A stretch of 64,000 nucleotides of DNA from the NCBI RefSeq assembly GCF_018555385.1, contig NZ_JAFEJS010000001.1:530952-594951 (forward strand). Direction: 5' to 3'. Source of the DNA: Bifidobacterium santillanense. GTDB lineage: Bacteria > Actinomycetota > Actinomycetes > Actinomycetales > Bifidobacteriaceae. Below the pieces are notes generated by a model. That model searched no databases. It saw only the letters and a program-made list of their open reading frames with translations, and was not told the DNA's origin. The first letter of the stretch is position 1; each line of letters begins with the position of its first letter. Positions 53,938 through 63,970 of the stretch are shown here, in pieces. The position numbers and the translations under genes are program-made.

Positions 53938-54470
53938 CTACCGGACGACGACGGCCTCCATGGACCAACGGCCGTCCTCCCGAGACACGTGCAGCGAACC
54001 GCCGCGCCGTTCGAGCTCCCCGGCGTAGCGGGCGAGCCCCGAATGGGAATGGCGGATATCGCCATCATGCCCGCGCCCGTCATGGACGGCCATCCGCCCG
54101 CGGCCATGACCCGCGACATGAACGATATCAGGCCGATGACGACGGACGCCGACGCCCCTTGGCCGAGATCGCGATAGCCGAGTATCCCGACCGCCAGCAG
54201 GCATGCCGCGAAATATCCTTCGGGCAGGATCGCGGTGGATGCCGGGAAGACGCCGACGCCCCATGAGACGAGCGTCAGCCAGCCGCCGACCACGGGATAC
54301 GGCACCATGACGCACAACGCGCAGCCGGCGCCGATGAGCAGTGCGACCTGCATCGGCGAATAGGCGATCCTCATCGCGGGGATGGAGAGCAGATAGACGA
54401 CGGCGCACGCCAGAATCGGCGCATATATCCATCGACGGCCCGCGGCATCGTGCGGCATGCGAATTCCCAT
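53938..54470 (-). pseudogene. Sensor histidine kinase remnant (membrane part fused out of frame to the C-terminal end)
   Basis: From an ATG at 54470 the protein has about five hydrophobic helices (IYAPILACAVVYLLSIP, MQVALLIGAGCALCVMV, WLTLVSWGVGVF, FAACLLAVGILGY, SVVIGLISFMSRVMA), then breaks near 54050. In another frame the DNA then reads HSGLARYAGELERRGGSL and ends SREDGRWSMEAVVVR at 53938, a typical C-terminal end of a NarL-partner histidine kinase ATPase domain. The dimerisation His box and the N, G1 and G2 ATP-binding boxes are missing, so an internal deletion of several hundred base pairs with a frame change has removed the catalytic core. It lies 11 bp after the response regulator gene, its former partner. 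Confidence 0.7.
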
Positions 54471-54481
54471 GATCCGGCCGT

Positions 54482-55153
54482 TCAGATGAGATGCCGCTGA
54501 CGGCAGGCGCGGATGGCCTCGAACCGTTGACGCACGCCCAGCTTGTGCGCGGCGTGGCTGGTATGGGACTGCACCGTGCCGATGGATATGTTCAGACGGG
54601 AGGCGATCTCCTTCGTGGTCAGCCCCTGCGCGTACAGGGCGAGCACGTCGAGCTCGCGTCGCGAGACGACGGGCTCCTCCGGCGCCTGCCGCAGTCGGGC
54701 ATACGCCTCGCGCGGCGACGGGAATCCCTCGTCGAGCGGCCGACCGTCATCGCGGGACAACGCATGCAGCATGCGGATGAACGCCGGCGTGCCGACGGCG
54801 TCCTTGCCCACCAGCGCCTGCGCCCCCGCCTCGATGAGCGGCTGCCGATACCGGTCAAGGGGGTATGCGGTCACCCCTATGACGTTCATGGTCGCCGAAC
54901 GCCTGCGTATCTCCCGGCAGACGTCCACGCCCGATATGCCGTTCAGCGACAGATCGAGGATGGCGACGTCCGGCTGAAACGCGTCGAACATGATGCGTTC
55001 CATGAACCGCTGCGGCCGGGTCTCCCTCCATATGACGTCCATGTCCGGATCGCCGTGCCGGATGAGCAGGTCCATCATCGCCAATGCGCAGGCGTCGTTG
55101 TCCAATATGCCGATGCGAACCTTCCGGAGAGCCTCGTTGCCGTCGTGTCCCAT
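54482..55153 (-). CDS. NarL/LuxR-family response regulator
   Basis: A 223-residue two-component regulator. The receiver domain begins KVRIGILDNDACALAMMDLLI with the acidic pair near residue 17, the phosphoacceptor Asp in PDVAILDLSLNGISGVDV, and the Thr/Lys positions at VIGVTAYP and LVGKDAVG. The C-terminal LuxR helix-turn-helix reads VSRRELDVLALYAQGLTTKEIASRLNISIGTVQSHTSHAAHKLGV. The ATG at 55153 gives a normal N-terminus; longer frames do not look coding. The reading frame is intact although the adjacent kinase gene is ruined, so it may be fed by another kinase, by small phosphodonors, or be in decay itself. Confidence 0.87.
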   Translation of the reverse strand: MGHDGNEALRKVRIGILDNDACALAMMDLLIRHGDPDMDVIWRETRPQRFMERIMFDAFQPDVAILDLSLNGISGVDVCREIRRRSATMNVIGVTAYPLDRYRQPLIEAGAQALVGKDAVGTPAFIRMLHALSRDDGRPLDEGFPSPREAYARLRQAPEEPVVSRRELDVLALYAQGLTTKEIASRLNISIGTVQSHTSHAAHKLGVRQRFEAIRACRQRHLI

Positions 55154-55290
55154 ACGGGATATGGTACCCGCCCCGTGCGGCGCCGTTTTCGGATATCCGG
55201 TTTTTCTTGAATCCTGATTGCATGGACCGTGGCCATGTGGGACAGTGGCATCATCACGATGTCGTGGGCGGCGGCGACGCTGTCGGCGGG

Positions 55291-55707
55291 ATGAATGACG
55301 GGAGTGTGAGCGCAATGATGCGATGGGTGTGTTCCTGGATCGGTTATCTGCTCGGCGTCATGGTCCTGACGCTGGGTACGCATTGGACCGGAGGGATGAG
55401 TGAGGCGGAGCAGCTGCATCTGCCGTTGGGCAGATACACGTGGTTCGCGCTGTGGTGTCTGCTCGGCTGCACCATACCGTTGTTCGTCCGTCTGTCGCGG
55501 GGATACCCGCGGACGTTCGTCGTGCTGTCCGTCACGATCTGCGTGCTGGCTTGGCTGTCCATCGGCATGCGGTACGCCCCCATCGAGCGCATCGGCCCGC
55601 TCGGCATCCCCGACATCGAATGGATCAGCGACGCATTGAACGTCGTCTCGCTGCTGGTGCTGGGCGTAAGCGCCTGGCGCGCGCCGAGGAACGGCGATCC
55701 GCACTGA
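55291..55707 (+). CDS. Small four-helix membrane protein, unknown function
   Basis: About 138 residues with four hydrophobic segments (WIGYLLGVMVLTLG, WFALWCLLGCTIPLFV, FVVLSVTICVLAWLSIG, VVSLLVLGVSAW). No family was recognised. The start is uncertain: ATGs at 55222, 55291 and 55315 are in frame and none has a strong ribosome-binding site. The gene is divergent from the response regulator, so it could be its target. It ends before a strong terminator. Confidence 0.55.
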   Translation: MNDGSVSAMMRWVCSWIGYLLGVMVLTLGTHWTGGMSEAEQLHLPLGRYTWFALWCLLGCTIPLFVRLSRGYPRTFVVLSVTICVLAWLSIGMRYAPIERIGPLGIPDIEWISDALNVVSLLVLGVSAWRAPRNGDPH

Positions 55708-55762
55708 TGCCGCCCGCGCCCGACAGCGCGGCATCGCACACGCATCGCCCCGCACATACGGC

Positions 55763-55795
55763 AAAGCCTCCGATCCATGAAGAATCGGAGGCTTT
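55763..55795. terminator. Bidirectional terminator between the small membrane protein and ldh
   Basis: A perfect 12-bp stem AAAGCCTCCGAT / ATCGGAGGCTTT with a 9-nt loop between convergent genes; the A/T ends give short U-runs in both directions. Confidence 0.8.
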
Positions 55796-55934
55796 CGCGT
55801 ATTCGCATTCAGCACCCTATCGGCGAAAGCGGTGTGGCACGCGTGCGAATTCGTCGCCGCCCGAGGCGAAGGCGTACGGCGGTACGTCGAGTCTCGGGCG
55901 GGGACGAAGGCGCTCCGTGCGGCGCCGCTTTCGA

Positions 55935-57040
<1,106 letters not shown>

Positions 57041-57128
57041 TAGATATTGTCGCACCAATGTGGCCAAACTCACATTGACATTTCGTCAACCGCTGCCGGA
57101 CGCGCACACGCGAACGCCGGGCGGCGCA

Positions 57129-58619
57129 TCAGCCGATGGCGCTCTCCACCACGCGCGCGGCGAGACGGCTGTCCACATCGGCCACGATCCTCACGCCCTC
57201 GCCCAGCCACTCGACGCTCTCGACGCTGCCGTACTCGCGCACCTGCGACAGCAGCGCGCCCGCCGAGTACGGCAGCAGCGCCTCGACGTGGACGCCGGGC
57301 TTGGGCAGCAGCGCCTCGACCGCGGCGCGCAGCCCGTCCACCCCACGGCCGGAGAACGCGGAGACGATGTGCGCGTCCGGCTCGAGCGCGGCGAGGCGCT
57401 CGAGCGTCGCCTGGTCGCAGCGGTCGGCCTTGTTGAACACGAGGATGCGCGGGATCGACTCGGCGCCCTCGATGTCGGCGAGCACCTCGTTGACCGCGTC
57501 GATCTGGGAGAACGGGTCGGGGTGGGAGCCGTCGACGACGTGCAGGATCACGTCGGCGTCGCCGACCTCCTCCAGCGTGGACTTGAACGCCTCGACCAGC
57601 TGGGTGGGCAGACGGCGCACGAACCCGACCGTGTCGACGTAGGCGTACAGGCGCCCGTCCTTCGCCTTGGCGCGGCGCACGGCGGTGTCGAGCGTGGCGA
57701 ACAGCGCGTTCTCGACCAGCTCCGCGGAGCCGGTCAGACGGTTGGTCAGGGACGACTTGCCGGCGTTGGTGTAGCCGACCACCGCGATCGTGGGCAGGCC
57801 GTAGCGGCGGCGCGAGCCGCGCTTGACCTCGCGCGCGGGAGCCATCTCGCGGATCTGACGCCTCAGGCGCGCGATGCGCGTGCGGATGACGCGGCGGTCC
57901 ATCTCGATCTTCGTCTCGCCCGGTCCTCGCGAGCCGATGCCCGCGTCGCCGGCCGCGCGGCCGCCGGCCTGACGGGACAGCGAACCGCCCCAGCCGCGCA
58001 GTCGCGGAAGCATGTATTCGAGCTGGGCGAGCTCCACCTGCGCCTTGCCCTCGCGGCTGGTGGCGTGCTGGGCGAAGATGTCGAGGATCACGGCCGTGCG
58101 GTCGACGACCTTGACCTTGGCCGCGTCCTCGAGTCCTCGGCGCTGGCTCGGCGGCAGATCGTCGTCGACGACGATCGTGTCGGCCTCCTCGCGCGCGACG
58201 ATGTCGGCGATCTCCTTCGCCTTGCCGGAGCCGACGTAGGTGGCGGCGTCGGGACGGGAGCGGTGCTGGAGCAGACCGTCGCACACGACCGCGCCGGCGG
58301 TCTCGGCGAGCGCGGCGAGCTCCCTCAGGGATTCCTCGGCCTTGGCCTGCGTGGTGACGGCGGACGACCACACGCCCACGAGCACGACGCGTTCGAGACG
58401 CACCTTGCGGTATTCGACCTCGGTGACGTCCTCGAGCTCGCCGAGTCCCGCGACGTGCTTGAGCTGATTGCGCGACTCGCGCTCCTCCCACGCCTCGTCG
58501 TGGGTCTGCTCCCACTCGGCTCCGCCGTTGTCGTCGATGAGGACCTCCGACGCTTCGGCGAGCACGCCCCCCTCGACGTCGTCTTCGGGCATCTGCATGG
58601 ATTCGGCGCTGCGGGTCAA
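57129..58619 (-). CDS. hflX: Ribosome-associated GTPase HflX
   Basis: A 496-residue GTPase that binds 50S or stalled ribosomes and helps split them under stress. An N-terminal HflX domain (RVVLVGVW..., DAATYVGSGKAKEIADIV, DDDLPPSQRRGLEDA) leads to the GPGETKIEMDRR motif and a basic helical linker, then the G domain with G1 AVVGYTNAGKSSL, G3 DTVGFVRRLP and G4 FNKADRC. The TTG at 58619, five bases after AGAGG, is the preferred start; GTG at 58625 and ATG at 58598 are alternatives. It is divergent from the methyltransferase gene. Confidence 0.94.
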   Translation of the reverse strand: MTRSAESMQMPEDDVEGGVLAEASEVLIDDNGGAEWEQTHDEAWEERESRNQLKHVAGLGELEDVTEVEYRKVRLERVVLVGVWSSAVTTQAKAEESLRELAALAETAGAVVCDGLLQHRSRPDAATYVGSGKAKEIADIVAREEADTIVVDDDLPPSQRRGLEDAAKVKVVDRTAVILDIFAQHATSREGKAQVELAQLEYMLPRLRGWGGSLSRQAGGRAAGDAGIGSRGPGETKIEMDRRVIRTRIARLRRQIREMAPAREVKRGSRRRYGLPTIAVVGYTNAGKSSLTNRLTGSAELVENALFATLDTAVRRAKAKDGRLYAYVDTVGFVRRLPTQLVEAFKSTLEEVGDADVILHVVDGSHPDPFSQIDAVNEVLADIEGAESIPRILVFNKADRCDQATLERLAALEPDAHIVSAFSGRGVDGLRAAVEALLPKPGVHVEALLPYSAGALLSQVREYGSVESVEWLGEGVRIVADVDSRLAARVVESAIG

Positions 58620-58716
58620 GGCCACCTCTTTTTCACGCGTTGCGTGGTATCACGATTGAACTATGGTTCCTTATTATACGAACGCACGACATTATACGGA
58701 GAACATGGAGAGCATC

Positions 58717-59373
58717 ATGACGGAACAGTATTTCTCGGCCGAACCCTCGTCGAAGGACGTGCGCCGCACGCTCAAGGCGACCCTGCGCGGCCATGAGGCG
58801 GCCGTGCAGGTCTCGAACGGCGTGTTCTCCGCCTCGCGCGTGGATCTCGGCACCTCCGTGCTGCTCAGGCACGCCCCCGAGCCGCCCGAGGCCGGCGACT
58901 TCCTCGATCTCGGCTGCGGCTGGGGGCCGATCGCCCTCACGCTGGCGTTCGAGTCGCCCGAGGCCGACGTGTGGGCGGTCGACGTCAACGAGCGCGCGCT
59001 GGACCTCACGCACGCCAACGCCGCATCGAACGGACTGGACCGCGTCCACGTCACGCAGGTCGACGAGTCCGGCGCGCCGCTGCCCGGGGACCGTCAGCCG
59101 GCGTTCTGCGAGACGATCGACGCCGGCCGGACGTTCGACCTGATCTGGTCGAACCCGCCGATCCGCATCGGCAAGGAGGCGCTGCACACGCTGCTCATGA
59201 CGTGGCTGCCGCGGCTCAAGCCGAACGGCGCCGCCTATCTGGTCGTGCAGAGGAACCTCGGCTCCGACTCGCTGATCCCGTGGCTGGACGAGGCGCTCGG
59301 CGACGGCTTCGAGGTGTCCAAGTACGCAAGCTCCAAGGGCTTCCGTATCATTGAGGTTTTGCGAAATAACTAG
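58717..59373 (+). CDS. Class I SAM-dependent methyltransferase, RsmC-like
   Basis: A 218-residue methyltransferase of the MTS domain group that includes RsmC (16S rRNA G1207). The SAM-binding motif FLDLGCGWGPIALTLA is near residue 60 and the catalytic NPP motif in IWSNPPIRIGK near 147, followed by GGAAYLVV-like LKPNGAAYLVVQRNLG. It is shorter than E. coli RsmC, lacking the N-terminal pseudo-methyltransferase half, as is common in Gram-positive bacteria. The ATG at 58717 has GGAGAG upstream. It precedes hrpA by 60 bp. Confidence 0.9.
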   Translation: MTEQYFSAEPSSKDVRRTLKATLRGHEAAVQVSNGVFSASRVDLGTSVLLRHAPEPPEAGDFLDLGCGWGPIALTLAFESPEADVWAVDVNERALDLTHANAASNGLDRVHVTQVDESGAPLPGDRQPAFCETIDAGRTFDLIWSNPPIRIGKEALHTLLMTWLPRLKPNGAAYLVVQRNLGSDSLIPWLDEALGDGFEVSKYASSKGFRIIEVLRNN

Positions 59374-59396
59374 TGGTGTCCAGACGGACGGAGGGT

Positions 59397-59416
59397 CCGT
59401 CACAGCCCCGTGACGG
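59397..59416 (+). other. Small hairpin just before hrpA
   Basis: CCGTCAC / GTGACGG form a 7-bp stem with a 6-nt loop, 17 bp before the hrpA start. It would enclose an upstream GTG (59410), arguing against that codon as the start, and could modulate ribosome access. Confidence 0.35.
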
Positions 59417-59433
59417 GGCGGGAAGTCAAGGGA

Positions 59434-62400
59434 ATGCGTTTCGAATATCCGTCCGAACTGCCGGTTTCCGCCGCGCGCGACGACATCGCGCGGGCCGTCC
59501 GTTCATCCCAGGTGGTCATCGTCTCCGGCCAGACCGGCTCGGGCAAGACCACGCAGCTGCCGAAGATCCTGCTGGAGCTCGGGCGGGGATCGCACGGCAG
59601 ACAGATCGTGCACACGCAGCCGAGGCGCATCGCGGCGCGCACCGTCGCCGAGCGCATCGCCTCGGAGATGGGCGTGCGTCTCGGCGACGAGATCGGCTAT
59701 CAGGTGCGCTTCACCGACGAGAGCTCGCCGAACACGCGTCTGAGGGTCGTCACCGACGGCATCCTGCTCGCGCAGATCCAGCGCGACCCGAAGCTCAGCC
59801 GCTACGACACGATCATCATCGACGAGGCGCACGAGCGCAGCCTCAACATCGACTTCCTGCTCGGGTACCTCACGGCCCTGCTGCCCAAGCGGCGCGACCT
59901 CAAGCTCGTCATCACCTCCGCGACCATCGATTCGGAGAAGTTCCAGCGCCACTTCGAGGAGGCGCTGCACGAGAAGGTGCCGGTCATCGAGGTGTCGGGC
60001 CGCACCTATCCGGTGCAGGTCGTCTACGAGCCGCTCGGCACCGCACCCGCGCTGATGCGCGAGGTGCCCGGCTTCGCGACGGGCGCCCGGCCCGGCGACG
60101 CCGACTACGAGGAGCTGGCCAACGCGATCGCCGGCGACGGGTCGGATTCGGGCCGCGGCGGGCGCGGCGGCAACGCGAACTCGCGGTTCGCCGACGACTC
60201 GATCACCGACATGCCCACGGCTGTGGCGCGCGCCTGCGCCGAGCTGGTGATCCACTCCTCGCACGAGCGGGGGCCCCGCGACATCCTCGTGTTCGCCTCG
60301 GGCGAGCGCGACATCCACGAGTTCGAGGCGGCTCTGCGCCACCACTACGGACCGCGCGCCGACGACATGCGCCGTCCCGACGCGATCGAGATCATGCCGC
60401 TGTTCGCGCGTCTGTCCGCCGCGGACCAGCACAGGGTGTTCGAATCGCACACGCACCAGCGCATCGTCATCGCCACGAACGTGGCCGAGACGTCGCTGAC
60501 CGTGCCGGGCATCCGCTACGTGGTGGATCCGGGCACCGCGCGCATCTCGCGCTATTCGAAGACCGCGAAGGTGCAGAGGCTCCCGATCGAGCCGATCAGC
60601 CAGGCGAGCGCCGACCAGAGGAGCGGCCGATGCGGCCGTGTGGCCGACGGCATCGCGATCCGCCTGTACTCGCGCGAGGACTACGAGACGCGTCCGCGCT
60701 TCACCGAGCCGGAGATCCTCAGGACCTCGCTGGGCGCGGTGGTGCTGCACATGCTCTCGGTGGGCGTGGCCCGCACCGCCGAGGACGTGACGCGCTTCGG
60801 ATTCATCGACCCGCCGGACATGAAGGCCGTCTCGGACGGCTTCAACGAGCTCACCGAGCTCAAGGCCGTGGCCCGCCACCGCGGCGAGGTGACCCTGACG
60901 CACATCGGCCGGCAGCTGGCGCGCATCCCGATCGACGTGAGGCTCGGCCGCATGATCATCGAGGCCGCGAAGACCGCGTCGCCGAACACGCTGGCGGCCG
61001 TGCTGGTGGTCGTCGCGTTCCTGAGCCTGCAGGACCCGCGCGAGCGCCCGGACGACAAGCGCGAGGAGGCGGACCGCATCCACAACCGCTACGCGGACCA
61101 GACCAGCGACTATCTGACGGCCCTGAACATCTGGGACCGCGTGTTCCAGGCGGACGGCGAGCCGAGCAACAACGCGCTGCGCCGCATCTGCAAGACCGAG
61201 TACTTCAGCTGGCTGCGCATGCGCCAGTGGAAGGATCTGGTCGCCCAGCTGCGCCAGATGTGCCGCGAGATGAAGTTCAAGGTGGGCGACCCCCTGCCCT
61301 CCACGCGCGCGGGGCTCGAGATCCGCCAGCTGCCGATCAACCAGCAGGCGGCGCATTCGCTGTGCTGCGCATGGGACGCCGACGGGATCCACAAGTCGAT
61401 GCTCGCCGGACTGCTGTCGATGATGGGCATGCAGGTGATCCGCGAGCCGAAGGCCTCCGACTACGCCAACCTCAAGGGCGCGGCGCGGGCGAAGGCGCTC
61501 AAGCGCGCGCAGAAGATGTCGAAGAACGACTATCTGGGCGCGCGCGGCACGCATTTCGCGCTGTTTCCCGCCTCCGCGGTCGCCAAGACCACGCCGAGCT
61601 GGGTGATGTCGACCGAACTGGTGGAGACCTCGCGTCTGTGGGCCCGCTATTCGGCGGCCATCGACCCGGCGTGGGCCGAACCGCTGGCCGGCTCGCTCAC
61701 ACGCACGACGTATGCCGAGCCGCACTGGTCCGGCTCGCGCGGTTCGGCCGTCGCCACGGCGCGCGTGCTGCTGTACGGTCTGCCGATCGTGCAGGACCGC
61801 ACCGTGCAGTGGGGCCGCATCAACCCGCCCGAGGCGCGCGACTTCCTGATCCGCCAGGGCCTGGTGGAGGGCGACATCCAGCAGCGTTTCAGCTACGACG
61901 AGTTCGTGTCCCGGAACCTCAAGCTCCTCGAGGAGGCCGCGGACGACGCGAACCGCACGAGGCAGATCGCCGAGACGGTCTCCGACGAGGATCTGTTCGA
62001 CTTCTACAACGCCGTCGTCCCGAACGACGTGACCTCCGTGGCCGCGCTGGCGAAGTGGTGGAAGGACGCCCACGACGAGAACCCGAAGCTGCTGGATTTC
62101 GATCCGAGCAAGGTCGAGCGTCTGCAGACGACCGACGCGGTGAGCCTCGACGACTACCCGGATCACTGGCACACGGTCGGCACCGACGGCCAGCCGATCG
62201 ACCTGAGGCTCAGCTACATCTACGATCCGACCGACGAGAACGACGGCGTGACCGTGCACGTGCCGCTCAAGACCCTCTCGCGCATCCTGCCCGAGCAGTT
62301 CACCTGGAACGTGCCGGGCCTGCTGGACGAACTGATCCTGGCGATGATCAAGGCGCTCCCGAAGCAGCTGCGCGTGCAGTTCGTGCCCGCGCCGGACGCC

Positions 62401-63567
62401 GCCAGGAAGATCCGCGCGTGGATCGACGAGCACTACCCGGACCTGCCCGGCTCGGGCGACATGCGCAAGCCGAATACGCCACCGGACGGCGCGACCGCAT
62501 GGCCGGATCTGGCCCACGTGTTCACGCAGGCGGCCATCGCCGTGATGGGCGCGCAGATACACCCCGAGGTGCTGGGACCGGAGCTCGTCGAGCGTCTGCA
62601 GCCGTATCTGAGGATGACGTTCGTCGTCGAGGAGCGCACGGCCGGGCACGGCAGGCCCGGCAGGCGCGGCAAGGCGCAGGTGAAAACGTTCGGCCGCTCC
62701 AAGGACCTCAAGGCCCTGCAGGTGAAGTTCGCCGAGGAGGCCAAGGCCTCGGCGCGCCAGATGGTGCGCAGGCAGGCCGATCAGGCCGGCGACGCGGGCA
62801 GGCTCGTCCAACGCGCCGACCTGCTGCACAAGGCCGGCGCAACCACCGAGTCGCGTGCCTCGATGCTCTGGCGCGGCGCGTTGGACGCCCTGCGGCTGCC
62901 CGCCGAGCGCGTCTCGTCGCGATGGCTCGGCGCCGAGGCGCTGATGCTCGCCTCCGCCCCGTACCAGTCGACGAAGGCCCTCGTCGAGGACCTGCAGCTC
63001 GCCGCGGTCAAGCGTCTGCTGCCGGACGTCGACAGGCTGCCCGACGACGAGGCGCTGGCGAACGCGGTGCTCGACGTGCGTGAGGTGTACGAGGACACGG
63101 TCTATCAGGTGGCGCACGACGTCATCGCGATCCTCAAACGCTACGCGGAGGTCGACAAGGCCGTCTCGGGCAAGGCGGACCTGCCGATGCTCTCGGTCCT
63201 GCAGTCGATCCGCGAGCACATCGCGACGCTCGTGTTCCCCGGATTCGTGGGCGCCGCTCCCCCGGAGTCGCTCAGGTCGATCGACCGCTACCTGCACGCG
63301 GACCTCATGCGCCTGAACAAGGCGAAGCAGGACAAGAACCGCGACGTGCGCTGGGCGTGGGAGGCCGACGAGGCGAGGCAGCTCGTCGGCAAGGCGATGG
63401 CCGCGGCCAAGGCCGAACCGGCGGGCCCCTCGCACGAACGGATGATGAAGCGGGCCGTCACGGCGCGCTGGATGCTCGAGGAGTTCTACGTGAGCCTGTG
63501 GGCGCAGGAGCTCGGCACCCCGAAGCCCGCCAGCCTCAACCGCATCAGGAAGGCGCTGGCCGCCTGA
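59434..63567 (+). CDS. hrpA: DEAH-box RNA helicase HrpA
   Basis: A 1377-residue ATP-dependent RNA helicase. Motif I VSGQTGSGKTTQLPKI is near residue 35, motif II DEAHERS near 135, motif III VITSATIDSEKF, and motif VI QRSGRCGRVADG near 395. The helicase-associated, OB-fold and long HrpA C-terminal DUF3418 regions follow, giving the usual HrpA length of about 1300. An insertion of Gly, Asp and Asn residues near 235-255 (SDSGRGGRGGNANS) lies between RecA domains. The ATG at 59434 is preceded by AAGGGA. It follows the methyltransferase and is followed by yhbY, all on the same strand. Confidence 0.95.
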   Translation: MRFEYPSELPVSAARDDIARAVRSSQVVIVSGQTGSGKTTQLPKILLELGRGSHGRQIVHTQPRRIAARTVAERIASEMGVRLGDEIGYQVRFTDESSPNTRLRVVTDGILLAQIQRDPKLSRYDTIIIDEAHERSLNIDFLLGYLTALLPKRRDLKLVITSATIDSEKFQRHFEEALHEKVPVIEVSGRTYPVQVVYEPLGTAPALMREVPGFATGARPGDADYEELANAIAGDGSDSGRGGRGGNANSRFADDSITDMPTAVARACAELVIHSSHERGPRDILVFASGERDIHEFEAALRHHYGPRADDMRRPDAIEIMPLFARLSAADQHRVFESHTHQRIVIATNVAETSLTVPGIRYVVDPGTARISRYSKTAKVQRLPIEPISQASADQRSGRCGRVADGIAIRLYSREDYETRPRFTEPEILRTSLGAVVLHMLSVGVARTAEDVTRFGFIDPPDMKAVSDGFNELTELKAVARHRGEVTLTHIGRQLARIPIDVRLGRMIIEAAKTASPNTLAAVLVVVAFLSLQDPRERPDDKREEADRIHNRYADQTSDYLTALNIWDRVFQADGEPSNNALRRICKTEYFSWLRMRQWKDLVAQLRQMCREMKFKVGDPLPSTRAGLEIRQLPINQQAAHSLCCAWDADGIHKSMLAGLLSMMGMQVIREPKASDYANLKGAARAKALKRAQKMSKNDYLGARGTHFALFPASAVAKTTPSWVMSTELVETSRLWARYSAAIDPAWAEPLAGSLTRTTYAEPHWSGSRGSAVATARVLLYGLPIVQDRTVQWGRINPPEARDFLIRQGLVEGDIQQRFSYDEFVSRNLKLLEEAADDANRTRQIAETVSDEDLFDFYNAVVPNDVTSVAALAKWWKDAHDENPKLLDFDPSKVERLQTTDAVSLDDYPDHWHTVGTDGQPIDLRLSYIYDPTDENDGVTVHVPLKTLSRILPEQFTWNVPGLLDELILAMIKALPKQLRVQFVPAPDAARKIRAWIDEHYPDLPGSGDMRKPNTPPDGATAWPDLAHVFTQAAIAVMGAQIHPEVLGPELVERLQPYLRMTFVVEERTAGHGRPGRRGKAQVKTFGRSKDLKALQVKFAEEAKASARQMVRRQADQAGDAGRLVQRADLLHKAGATTESRASMLWRGALDALRLPAERVSSRWLGAEALMLASAPYQSTKALVEDLQLAAVKRLLPDVDRLPDDEALANAVLDVREVYEDTVYQVAHDVIAILKRYAEVDKAVSGKADLPMLSVLQSIREHIATLVFPGFVGAAPPESLRSIDRYLHADLMRLNKAKQDKNRDVRWAWEADEARQLVGKAMAAAKAEPAGPSHERMMKRAVTARWMLEEFYVSLWAQELGTPKPASLNRIRKALAA

Positions 63568-63593
63568 CGCGGCCGGCCTTCCGGCGCGACCGG

Positions 63594-63599
63594 TACAAT
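63594..63599 (+). promoter_or_regulatory. Possible -10 box of yhbY
   Basis: TACAAT lies 37 bp before the yhbY start in the short gap after hrpA. There is no recognisable -35 box, so this is only a candidate for an own promoter. Confidence 0.35.
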
Positions 63600-63635
63600 A
63601 CGACGGAACGAAAACGTGACAAGGAGAGCACACCA

Positions 63636-63941
63636 ATGGCACTGACCAAGAAGCAGACCAAGCAGCTGCGCGGCATGGCGAACACCCTCAAGCCGCTCAT
63701 CAACATCGGCAAGAACGACATCACCGACGCCCTCGTCAAGCAGACCAGCGAGACGCTCAACAAGCGCGAGCTGGTGAAGATCAGCGTGCAGGACGGCTCC
63801 GGACTCGACGCCAAGGAGGCCGCGGAGAAGCTCGCCGGCCAGCTGGGCGCCGAGGTCGTGCAGACCATCGGCAACCGCTTCACCCTCTACCGCAAGTCGA
63901 AGCGCGACGACGTCGAGCACATCCGTCTCGTGCGCGAGTAG
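63636..63941 (+). CDS. yhbY: CRM-domain RNA-binding protein YhbY
   Basis: A 101-residue single CRM-domain protein that associates with pre-50S ribosomal particles. It begins MALTKKQTKQLRGMANTL, has the RNA-binding loop NIGKNDITDALV (the GxxG-like loop of the family), ELVKISV and the C-terminal GNRFTLYRKS. AAGGAGAGC precedes the ATG. It may be transcribed with hrpA or from its own promoter. The length is that of the family (about 97 in E. coli). Confidence 0.94.
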   Translation: MALTKKQTKQLRGMANTLKPLINIGKNDITDALVKQTSETLNKRELVKISVQDGSGLDAKEAAEKLAGQLGAEVVQTIGNRFTLYRKSKRDDVEHIRLVRE

Positions 63942-63960
63942 TCCGCCGACGCGCCGCCCG

Positions 63961-63970
63961 CCCCCCCCCC
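63961..63970 (+). repeat. Homopolymeric C10 tract
   Basis: Ten consecutive C residues, preceded by GCCCG, lie 20 bp after yhbY. Such a run is slippage-prone in replication and sequencing; no gene in the window spans it. Confidence 0.8.

Noticed and set aside
59503..63642. Very long minus-strand open frame opposite hrpA
   Set aside because: It is antisense to a complete HrpA with all helicase motifs, and its composition is that of a GC-driven shadow.
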